Source of the DNA: Tannerella sp.
Lineage (GTDB): Bacteria; Bacteroidota; Bacteroidia; Bacteroidales; Tannerellaceae
Direction: 5' to 3'
DNA length: 28,274 nucleotides
NCBI GenBank assembly: GCA_031283915.1
Contig: JAITAY010000037.1
Location: 1 to 28,274 of the forward strand
How positions within the stretch are numbered: the stretch's first letter is position 1; the number at the start of each line of letters is the position of its first letter. The notes beneath the pieces are model-generated. The model did no database searches, was not told where the DNA came from, and saw only the letters and a list, made by a program, of their open reading frames with translations. The position numbers and the translations under genes are program-made. Positions 22,211 to 28,274 of the stretch are shown one piece after another.

Positions 22211-22441
22211 TGGCCGATTTCCTTGGAAAAATGGCCGATCTTCCCGGAAAGACGGCTAATCTTCCCGGAAAGATTACTGTTCTTCCCGGAAAGATTACCG
22301 TTCTCCCCGGGAAGATTACCGTTCTCCCCGGGAAGATTACCGATCTTCCCGGAAAGATTGCCGTTCTTTCCGGAAAGATTACCGTTCTTCCCGGAAAGAT
22401 TGCCGTTCTTTCCGGGAAGATTACCGTTCTTTCCGGGTAAA
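22211..22441. repeat. Tandem array of eleven 21-bp units
   Basis: Eleven head-to-tail 21-bp units with core TTCCCGGAAAGATTACCGTT. The first and last units are degraded. The core TTCC(C/G)GGAA is nearly palindromic and alternates between TTCCCGGAA, TTCCGGGAA and CCCCGGGAA forms. Both strands stay open in phase (plus LPGKITV, minus LSGKNGN), as expected from a multiple of three, so a protein is not supported. It lies between the transposase relic and the 3' end of the PorE-like gene, outside that gene's terminator. Confidence 0.95.
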
Positions 22442-22513
22442 TTTGCCCTGTACAAACGCATTTTTATCCTTTAAATAAGCACTTTACGAAAAAATACAGG
22501 TCGTTGAAAAAGT

Positions 22514-22544
22514 ATCTCCGAACCTAAAAACCGCGTTCGGAGAT
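22514..22544 (-). terminator. Intrinsic terminator of PorE-like gene
   Basis: On the minus strand ATCTCCGAAC and GTTCGGAGAT form a perfect 10-bp stem around an 11-base loop, followed by ACTTTTTC. It lies about 33 bases after the gene's stop. Confidence 0.7.
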
Positions 22545-22577
22545 TACCCTTGAGGAAACGAGTGCTGCCCGGCAACG

Positions 22578-24563
22578 CTATTTGAGATTGTAGTCCAGTC
22601 CTGTCACCTGAAACTCCGTACGCCGGTTGAGTTGATCGGCAATCTCCTGCTGTTCGGGCGTCAGCGCATTGACAAACTCCTCCGTCAGGACAGTTCCTTC
22701 CGGCAGGAAATCATACCGTTCCGCCAGTTTGGTGTTGATCAGCTTCGGAACGCTCTCGCCATAGCCTTTTGCCGTCAGACGCGCCGTGTCAATCTTCGCT
22801 TGTATCAGATAATCTACGACCGACTGTGCCCGCCGTTGCGCCAGTTTTTCGTTGTAGGTGTCCGAACCTTTACGGTCGGTGTGCGCACCCAGTTCGATCG
22901 TTACATTCGGATTGTCATTCAATATCTTGACAAGACCGTCGAGCGCTTCTTTGGATTCCGGTCGCAAGGTCGCCTTGTCGAAATCGTAGAATATGTTTTC
23001 GACCACGACCGGCTTGTCTACGGGCGACAAATAAAAATCGACATAATAGGTCTCGTTCTTTTCCTCTGCATCCGTTTTAAGCTCAAAGTTCTGATTCAGG
23101 TAATTCGGCGCACTGGCCATCATGACATAACTGACGTCGCGTTCCAGTTCGACCCGATAGGAGCCGTCCGGCTTGACCGGGACTTTCACATTCAATCCGT
23201 CGCGACCGACGATCCGTACCATCGCATTTTCAATCACGTCTTCTTCGTTGTTGGCGACATATCCTTCAATGAAAATCGTGACCGAGGGATATTCGAACGC
23301 ATAAATGTGATCCCATCCACGCGCGTCGTTCCGGTTGGAGGAGAAAAAACCCTGTTCCTTGGTCCCCGCAAACGTAATACCGAAATCATCCGCCATCGAG
23401 TTGACCGGCACGCCCATGTTCCCGACCTTCCACTGGCCGGTACTGTCCAGCGTCGCTTTGAAAAGATCCAGTCCGCCCAGTCCGGGATGTCCGTTGGAGG
23501 CAAAATAAAGCGTAACGGAATCGCGCACGTAGGGAAACAGTTCATCTCCTTCCGTATTGATTTCCGGCCCCAGGTTTTCCATCGGGCCGAAATCATTCGC
23601 TCCCACCAGCCGCGAACGGAACAGATCCTTACCGCCATAACCGCCGACGGCTTCGGCTACATAATATAACCAGGCGCCATCCGGCGAAGCGGCCGGATGC
23701 GCCAGCAACGTAATGGAATCTTTCACGATGGGCGCACGCTGGCCTTTCCCCCATGAAGCGCCGCTACGCGTGGATACGTATATTTCCGCCGTCCGCGGTT
23801 CGGTCGCGTCTTCTCCGCAATAGGTATAATACATCGTATTGCCGTCTTTCGAAAACGAGGGCGTCCCCTGATCATATTCGCTGGCAACGGCGTCGGTCAC
23901 TTGCTCGGGCTTCTGCCACGCACCGTTTTCATTTTTTTTTGAAACAAAAAAAGCATTGTTTTTCAGCCCGGTGATGCTGTTGACGGAATCTTTGTGGACC
24001 ATGCCCCGGGTCGAACAGAAATATAACTGGCCGTACTTCTCGCCATAGAGCATGGGCGTAAATTCGCTCCGTCTCGAATTGAAAATTTCCATCCGGCTGA
24101 CTTGATGCAGGGTCGGATTTTCCAGCCACTTGTCCGACATCCGGCAACCTTGCCTGGCATTGGCGGCAAGCTGACTCCGGGGATTGAGGTACAGATACAC
24201 CCCGTAATAGCGATAGGCTTCGAGATAACGGCCGCTCCGATGGTATACCTGTCCCAGGCGCAACAGCAACGTACTGTCCGGATACTCGTACCGCCAGGCG
24301 TTTTGATAGGCGCTGACAGCCCGCGGAATGTTACCGATCATCCGGTTACAGTCTCCCATCCGGTACGCAATATAGGCACGCAACTCCTTCTGATCCGGTT
24401 TCGACTTCGTATATAACTTGCGATAGATCTCGGCTGCACCATAATATTCGCCCAGACGCTGTTTCTCTTCCGCCTGACTCAATTTCGGCGTCTTACATGC
24501 GAAAAACAAACCAAATACCATGCATCCCAGCAAATATATTCCTATATTTCGTTGTCTCATCAT
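22578..24563 (-). CDS. porE: PorE-like outer-membrane lipoprotein (TPR, PD40 propeller, CRD, OmpA domain)
   Basis: A 661-residue lipoprotein. The signal segment ends FFAC (Cys23). A TPR region follows (about 30-125: GEYYGAAEIYRKL, AVSAYQNAWRYE, SGRYLEAYRYY), then a PD40/WD40-type propeller (about 150-430: ASEYDQGTPSFSKDGNTMYY, GGYGGKDLFRSR, GGLDLFKATLD), then a carboxypeptidase-regulatory-like domain (about 440-520). The C-terminal OmpA domain has ENIFYDFDKATLRPESK and GAHTDRKGSDTYNEKLAQRR with the peptidoglycan-contacting Asp and Arg. Domain order and length match PorE (PG1058) of the Porphyromonas type IX secretion system, which anchors the apparatus to peptidoglycan; related TPR-PD40-OmpA paralogues exist, so orthology is not certain. 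The start is set at MMRQ because the nine codons upstream break the lipoprotein signal. Confidence 0.85.
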   Translation of the reverse strand: MMRQRNIGIYLLGCMVFGLFFACKTPKLSQAEEKQRLGEYYGAAEIYRKLYTKSKPDQKELRAYIAYRMGDCNRMIGNIPRAVSAYQNAWRYEYPDSTLLLRLGQVYHRSGRYLEAYRYYGVYLYLNPRSQLAANARQGCRMSDKWLENPTLHQVSRMEIFNSRRSEFTPMLYGEKYGQLYFCSTRGMVHKDSVNSITGLKNNAFFVSKKNENGAWQKPEQVTDAVASEYDQGTPSFSKDGNTMYYTYCGEDATEPRTAEIYVSTRSGASWGKGQRAPIVKDSITLLAHPAASPDGAWLYYVAEAVGGYGGKDLFRSRLVGANDFGPMENLGPEINTEGDELFPYVRDSVTLYFASNGHPGLGGLDLFKATLDSTGQWKVGNMGVPVNSMADDFGITFAGTKEQGFFSSNRNDARGWDHIYAFEYPSVTIFIEGYVANNEEDVIENAMVRIVGRDGLNVKVPVKPDGSYRVELERDVSYVMMASAPNYLNQNFELKTDAEEKNETYYVDFYLSPVDKPVVVENIFYDFDKATLRPESKEALDGLVKILNDNPNVTIELGAHTDRKGSDTYNEKLAQRRAQSVVDYLIQAKIDTARLTAKGYGESVPKLINTKLAERYDFLPEGTVLTEEFVNALTPEQQEIADQLNRRTEFQVTGLDYNLK

Positions 24564-24632
24564 AACATTAACTGCCCAATTAACGTACAAAACAGATGCT
24601 TATTGCTTGATGAACCGGATAATGACCTTTTA

Positions 24633-24721
24633 TCCTCCCTTCTCTCTCCCCTCTCCTTTTCCCTCTCCCTTCCCTTTCTCCCTTCTTGTTTCCCGCTCCT
24701 TTTCTTCTCCTTTTGTTCTCC
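24633..24721. repeat. Polypyrimidine/polypurine tract upstream of PorE-like gene
   Basis: About 89 bases on the plus strand are almost exclusively C and T (TCTCTCCCCTCTCC, CCCTCTCCCTTCCC), interrupted only by isolated G. The minus strand, which is the sense strand of the PorE-like gene, is correspondingly polypurine about 70-160 bases upstream of its start. Such tracts can slip or form triplex structures and may influence the promoter. Confidence 0.8.
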
Positions 24722-24756
24722 GTCAGTTAAAACCGGCGGCAAAAAGAAGAATGGAA

Positions 24757-24920
24757 CTAAGGAGCTGTCTGTAAATAAACCATCCCAGTTTACGGGAGCT
24801 GTTTTTTGCCATCCAACGACTGAAAATGCGCGCATACCGGGGTATGTAAGCATTTTCAGGATGAAGTATGGTGAAAAACAGACCCGTAAAGGGGTGGTTT
24901 ATTTTCAGACAGCTCCTTAG
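24757..24920. mobile_element. 164-bp palindromic element, complete copy
   Basis: The ends CTAAGGAGCTGTCTG (24757-24771) and CAGACAGCTCCTTAG (24906-24920) are perfect reverse complements, and the arms pair over most of their length (TAAATAAACC with GGTTTATTTTC, GAAAATGCGCGCATACC with GGTATGTAAGCATTTTC). A second copy in the opposite orientation starts at 28156 with about 3 mismatches in the 119 bases visible. It has no coding capacity. It resembles a foldback MITE or large REP-like element, and its ends recall IS termini. It lies 61 bp upstream of the DUF6807 gene. Confidence 0.85.
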
Positions 24921-24981
24921 TAAGGAAAAAAATCTCCGAATATCAAAAACGATGCTTATAACTAAATTAAAAAAGGAATCT

Positions 24982-25878
24982 ATGAGAAAAAGTATTTTTA
25001 TGGCGCTGCTTATATGCAGTTGCGGCATGTTGAAAGCCGAAAATCCGGCGGTTTCGGCCGTCAGGACAGGTAACCGGATTGACGTGACCATCGGCGACAA
25101 ATTTTTTACAAGTTACCATTTTCAGGAAGACGAGAAGTATCCGTTCTTTTTTCCGGTCAACGGGCCGGTGTCGGGCGGCAGTGTGACGTCGATGCGCAAC
25201 GGGATCTTTCCGCATCACACGTCGCTCTTTTTCGGATGCGACCGTGTGAATGGCGGTAACTACTGGCAGGAAGGACTGGAACGGGGACGTATCATCTCCG
25301 TCGGCGCCCGCATCACAGAAACCGGGGGCGAACGCGCCGTGATCGAAGACGAATGTATCTGGAAGCGTCCCGATGCGGAAGCGCCTGTCCTCGACCGGCG
25401 GAAAATCACCATCACGGCGCCTTCCGCCACCTTCTATCAACTGGATTTCGACATCGAAATGGAAATGTTGACGGACGTAACCATTCTGAAAACGAATCAT
25501 TCGCTGTTCTGTGCGCGTATCGATCCGGACTTGTCGGTCGAACAGGGCGGAACGATGGTGAACGCCGAAGGGCTGGCAGGCGAAAAAGCCACGTTCGGCA
25601 CGGCCTCTCCCTGGATAGACTGCTATGGCGCGCGAAAGACCGGCGTCGAAGGCATCGCCATCCTGCAACATCCTTCCAATCCGTGGTTTCCATCACCCTG
25701 GTTCACGCGCGACTATGGCTTCATCTCCCCCACCCCCATGTACTGGCCTGCGGACGACCAGGCTACCCGTCTGAAGAAGGGAGAAAAAATAACGCTTCGC
25801 TACCGTGTACTCGTCCATGCGGGCGACGTCAGGCAGGCGAACATTGCCGGAGAATATGAAAAATACAGGTTGAAATGA
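24982..25878 (+). CDS. Exported DUF6807 (PmoA-like) protein
   Basis: A 298-residue secreted protein with a signal peptide (RKSIFMALLICSCGMLKA, cleavage before ENP). The body matches the DUF6807 family, often named after PmoA, a misleading label: YPFFFPVNGPVSGG, HHTSLFFGCDRVNGGNYW, FYQLDFDIEMEMLTDVTI, HPSNPWFPSPWFTRDYGF and a final RVLVHAGD. The biochemical activity is not established to my knowledge. It recurs in carbohydrate-utilisation clusters of Bacteroidota and Planctomycetota. The frame is open back to 24868, but that part is the palindromic element, so the start at 24982 is chosen. The stop overlaps the SDR start, so it should be coexpressed with hexuronate catabolism genes. Confidence 0.85.
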   Translation: MRKSIFMALLICSCGMLKAENPAVSAVRTGNRIDVTIGDKFFTSYHFQEDEKYPFFFPVNGPVSGGSVTSMRNGIFPHHTSLFFGCDRVNGGNYWQEGLERGRIISVGARITETGGERAVIEDECIWKRPDAEAPVLDRRKITITAPSATFYQLDFDIEMEMLTDVTILKTNHSLFCARIDPDLSVEQGGTMVNAEGLAGEKATFGTASPWIDCYGARKTGVEGIAILQHPSNPWFPSPWFTRDYGFISPTPMYWPADDQATRLKKGEKITLRYRVLVHAGDVRQANIAGEYEKYRLK

Positions 25879-26684
25879 TGAATCTGGACTTGAGAGGGAA
25901 AGTAGCCGTTGTGACCGGCGGCGGTGGCGTACTGGGCGGAAGCATTTCGAAAAGCCTGGTGGAAAACGGTGTAAAGGTTGCCATCCTCGACATTGCACAG
26001 GAGGCGCTGGAGAAAAGAGTGGGAGAGCTGGAACCGTTCGGCCGGGTGACGGGCATTCCCTGTAACGTACTGGACATGGGCAGCCTGGAGGCTGCCCGTG
26101 AACAGGTGCTGACGACGTGGGGCGGCGTCGACATCCTGATTAAGGCGGCAGGCGGCAACCTGCCGGGGGCGACGCTGGCGGAAGACCAGAGCGTGTTTGA
26201 GATGAAAATCGAAGACTTCAACCGTGTGACGGACTTGAATCTGAACGGCACCGTCTATCCCTGCCTCGTATTCGGCAAGGCCATGGCGCAGAAAGGCGAA
26301 GGCAGTATCCTCAACATTGCCTCCATGGCCTGTTATTCGGCCATCACGCGGGTGCCCGGCTATTCGGTAGCGAAAAACGGCGTAAGCATTTTCACCCAAT
26401 GGCTGGCCATGGAAATGGCGTTGAAGTTCAGCGAACGGATCCGCGTGAACGCGCTGGCGCCCGGCTTTTTCATCGGCAACCAGAACCGCGCCGTGCTCAT
26501 CCATCCCGACGGTACGTATACGGAACGGAGCCGGAAAATACTGGCGCGTACGCCCATGAAACGCTTCGGCGACATCACGGAACTGAACGGGCTGGTGCAT
26601 TTCCTCTGTTCCGAACAGGCCGGTTTTATCACCGGCGCCATCATTCCGGTAGACGGCGGGTTCAGTTCATTTAGCGGCGTTTGA
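25875..26684 (+). CDS. Short-chain dehydrogenase, fructuronate reductase-like
   Basis: NAD(P)-dependent oxidoreductase, probably interconverting D-fructuronate and D-mannonate. This is inferred from the adjacent uxuA and from SDR-type mannonate oxidoreductases of the YjmF kind. Classical SDR features: cofactor loop TGGGGVLGG (14-22), KAAGGN in place of the usual NNAG (90-95), LNLNGT (121-126), catalytic Ser150, Tyr163 and Lys167 (GYSVAKNGV), NALAPGFF and a final FITGAIIPVDGGFSSFSG. At 269 residues it has normal length. The ATG at 25875 overlaps the previous stop, and a second ATG follows at 25878. The insertion around FFIGNQNRAVLIHPDGTYTE is typical of this SDR subgroup by recollection. uxuA follows 3 bases downstream. 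Confidence 0.9.
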   Translation: MMNLDLRGKVAVVTGGGGVLGGSISKSLVENGVKVAILDIAQEALEKRVGELEPFGRVTGIPCNVLDMGSLEAAREQVLTTWGGVDILIKAAGGNLPGATLAEDQSVFEMKIEDFNRVTDLNLNGTVYPCLVFGKAMAQKGEGSILNIASMACYSAITRVPGYSVAKNGVSIFTQWLAMEMALKFSERIRVNALAPGFFIGNQNRAVLIHPDGTYTERSRKILARTPMKRFGDITELNGLVHFLCSEQAGFITGAIIPVDGGFSSFSGV

Positions 26685-26687
26685 GCG

Positions 26688-27896
26688 ATGGCGCTGGAAA
26701 AAACCTGGCGATGGTTCGGGCAGGGCGATTCCGTATCGCTGGCCTGTTTGCGACAAATGGGGATGGAGGGCGTCGTCACGGCGTTGCATCACATCCCGGC
26801 CGGCGAAGTCTGGCCGATGGACGAGATTCGTGACCTCCAGGCCGAAATCGCCTCCCACGGGATGCACTGGAGCGTAGTCGAAAGCCTTCCCGTGGCCGAA
26901 GGCATCAAGATTCATTCGGCAGACTACCCGCGTTTGACAGCAAACTACCGTCAGTCGCTGCATAACCTGGGTAAATGCGGGATTGACACGGTGTGTTATA
27001 ATTTCATGCCCGTACTCGACTGGGCGCGTACCGACCTGCACTACCTGAACGAGCGGGGCGGCGAGTCGATGCGGTTCGATTATCCGACGTTTGCCGCTTT
27101 CGACATCCACATCCTCCGGCGCAAAGATGCGGCAGACGATTACGACCCTGCTGTCCGCCGGAAGGCGCAGGAGATTGCCCGCCGCATGACCGCCGCGCAA
27201 CAGGAGGAGTTGGCGCACAACATCATTGTCGTCACGCAGGCCTTCATTCACGGAACCACGGGCGAGGGCGGCGATTACAGGCGGCAGTTCCTCAACCGTC
27301 TGGATACCTACAGGCACATCGGACCGGAGGTCTTGCGGGAACATCTGGCCAGCTTTCTGCAAGACGTCGTTCCGGCAGCCGAAGAAGCCGGCGTCCATCT
27401 TTGCATCCACGCCGATGACCCGCCGTTTCCCCTGTTGGGATTGCCGCGCATTGCGAGTACGCTGGATGATTTCCGGCATATCATGGCGCAGTATGATTCG
27501 CCGGCCAATGGCGTCACCTTTTGTACCGGTTCACTGTCCACACGTCCGGATAACGACCTGTCGGCAATGGCACACGCCCTGGCTCCGCGGATACACTTTG
27601 TACATCTACGTAACACGGTAGCCTTGCCCTGCCGCAGTTTTTGCGAATCCGACCACCTGACGGGAAGTGTCGATATGTTCGCCATTATCCGGATTTTGCT
27701 GGAAGAGCAGGCCACACGCATCCGCGCCGGACGTAAAGATGCACGGATGCCGTTCCGTCCCGACCACGGCATCCGCATACTGGACGACTTTTCGCGGACG
27801 GCCAATCCGGGCTATCCCCTTTACGGACGGCTGAAGGGGTTGGCCGAAATTGATGGGATGCAACAGGCGATCGAACGGATGATATCGAAGATGTAA
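26688..27896 (+). CDS. uxuA: Mannonate dehydratase
   Basis: Dehydrates D-mannonate to 2-dehydro-3-deoxy-D-gluconate in the hexuronate pathway. A 402-residue TIM-barrel enzyme of the UxuA family, recognisable by TWRWFGQGDSVSL near the N-terminus, HHIPAGEVW, HWSVVESLPVAEGIK, CYNFMPVLDWARTDL, LCIHADDPPFPLLGLPR, FCTGSLSTRPDND and RIHFVHLRN, where the His, Cys and Asp metal ligands lie. The ATG at 26688 follows the SDR stop by 3 bases. A hairpin with a T-tract follows 24 bases after the stop. With the upstream SDR it supplies two consecutive steps of glucuronate or galacturonate breakdown. The isomerase (uxaC) and the KDG kinase/aldolase are not in this window. Confidence 0.94.
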   Translation: MALEKTWRWFGQGDSVSLACLRQMGMEGVVTALHHIPAGEVWPMDEIRDLQAEIASHGMHWSVVESLPVAEGIKIHSADYPRLTANYRQSLHNLGKCGIDTVCYNFMPVLDWARTDLHYLNERGGESMRFDYPTFAAFDIHILRRKDAADDYDPAVRRKAQEIARRMTAAQQEELAHNIIVVTQAFIHGTTGEGGDYRRQFLNRLDTYRHIGPEVLREHLASFLQDVVPAAEEAGVHLCIHADDPPFPLLGLPRIASTLDDFRHIMAQYDSPANGVTFCTGSLSTRPDNDLSAMAHALAPRIHFVHLRNTVALPCRSFCESDHLTGSVDMFAIIRILLEEQATRIRAGRKDARMPFRPDHGIRILDDFSRTANPGYPLYGRLKGLAEIDGMQQAIERMISKM

Positions 27897-27920
27897 TGCA
27901 ACACCCACATTTTAAAGAAG

Positions 27921-27967
27921 GCTTTTCCGCGTTCGGGAAGACATTGTCCTGTGCGGAAAGGCATTTT
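27921..27967 (+). terminator. Intrinsic terminator after uxuA
   Basis: GCTTTTCCGC (27921-27930) pairs with GCGGAAAGGC (27953-27962) over 10 positions with one G-U pair, followed directly by ATTTTTCCC. It lies 24 bases after the uxuA stop and closes the operon. Confidence 0.6.
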
Positions 27968-27992
27968 TCCCATACCTTAAAATCAAATTACT

Positions 27993-28044
27993 GGCTACTA
28001 ACTACCTGTTTGTTTTTGCATAAAACTATACCGCATGCAGTATA
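27993..28044. repeat. Interspersed intergenic repeat, copy 2
   Basis: Same sequence and orientation as 136-182: GCTACTAACTACCTG, then TTTTTGCATAAAACTATACC, then a GCATGCAGTATA end. It differs by a 4-base insertion and a few substitutions. The TATACCGCATGCAGTATA near-palindrome is retained, with the substitution improving its centre. It lies between the uxuA terminator and the second palindromic element. Confidence 0.7.
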
Positions 28045-28155
28045 TAATAATGTAATTTGTTGTATGTAGTAAATTGTAAATCGATCATATTTGGGGATAC
28101 TCGCCGCCAGCTCCGGCTCCATTGGCTAAAGCCAACGGCAATCGGGGGAATTGGG
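28045..28155. other. Intergenic stretch with TTGGCT inverted repeat
   Basis: No gene is visible. A short perfect hairpin TTGGCT-AA-AGCCAA is present at 28122-28135 inside a G+C-richer patch. Confidence 0.4.
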
Positions 28156-28274
28156 CTAAGGAGCTGTCTGAAAATAAACCACCCATTTACGGGTCTGTTT
28201 TTCACCCTACTTCCTCCTGAAAATGCTTACATACCCCGGTATGCGCGCATTTTCAGTCGTTGGATGGCAAAAAA
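28156..28274. mobile_element. 164-bp palindromic element, second copy, inverted and cut by window end
   Basis: Begins CTAAGGAGCTGTCTGAAAAT and reads as the reverse complement of 24920 down to about 24802, with about 3 differences. The remaining ~45 bases, ending in CAGACAGCTCCTTAG if complete, should lie beyond the window. Together with the first copy it brackets the DUF6807-SDR-uxuA operon. Confidence 0.85.

Noticed and set aside
22180..22461. 93-residue and 76-83-residue frames with SGKNGNL, LPGKITV or FPERLPF repeats across array 3
   Set aside because: Several frames on both strands are open at once, a by-product of the 21-bp period. No flanking coding sequence or start signal supports any of them.
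25800..26600. 266-residue minus-strand frame opposite the SDR gene, and a 270-residue one at 26667-27479 opposite uxuA
   Set aside because: No recognisable domains, and both lie antisense to well-supported enzymes; typical of G+C-rich antisense frames.

Overview
The window looks like chromosomal DNA from a member of the Bacteroidales (phylum Bacteroidota). The evidence is several promoters with the Bacteroidota -7 consensus TAnnTTTG, weak or absent Shine-Dalgarno sequences, a PorE-like OmpA lipoprotein of the type IX secretion apparatus, FN3/kelch surface lipoproteins, DUF6807, and a Pif1-like helicase with a C-terminal helix-turn-helix. The genus cannot be fixed from sequence reading alone. 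No rRNA, tRNA, CRISPR array or replication origin was seen.

Layout. (1) 0.3-3.1 kb, minus strand: exported alkaline phosphatase and an M24 (Xaa-Pro aminopeptidase-like) peptidase, translationally close. (2) 3.7-6.4 kb, plus strand: indolepyruvate:ferredoxin oxidoreductase iorA-iorB followed by a TlpA-like thioredoxin, with 1-4 base stop/start overlaps. (3) 6.5-8.8 kb, minus strand: Pif1-like helicase. (4) 9.3-10.8 kb: a small HTH-like protein and a DUF2007-universal stress protein fusion. (5) 11.0-18.8 kb: a LytTR regulator, an FHA/zinc-ribbon membrane protein, a 72-residue very acidic protein, a zinc-ribbon/FHA protein, a PP2C phosphatase, a membrane Ser/Thr kinase, an outer-membrane barrel-like protein and an FN3/kelch lipoprotein. 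I read this block as a candidate trans-envelope phosphosignalling locus. It is visibly more A+T-rich than its flanks. (6) 19.2-21.2 kb: housekeeping DPM1-type glycosyltransferase and dihydroorotase pyrC. (7) 21.3-24.6 kb: a chimeric transposase relic, then a PorE-like lipoprotein on the minus strand. (8) 25.0-27.9 kb: DUF6807 protein, fructuronate-reductase-like SDR and mannonate dehydratase uxuA, an apparent hexuronate-degradation operon.

The most unusual content is non-coding. Three unrelated tandem arrays with 21, 23 and 21 bp units sit in intergenic gaps at 3.3, 8.9 and 22.2 kb. Two lie between divergent promoters, and one is built of perfect 16-bp palindromes. A ~164-bp near-perfect palindrome occurs in inverted copies on both sides of the hexuronate operon (the right copy is cut by the window edge), and a solitary 20-nt end-like remnant lies just upstream of the iorA promoter. 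A different 207-bp element with perfect 25-bp terminal inverted repeats lies behind the kinase locus. A ~47-bp interspersed repeat occurs near both window ends.

All functional statements come from reading motifs and domain order. No database search or calculation was run.
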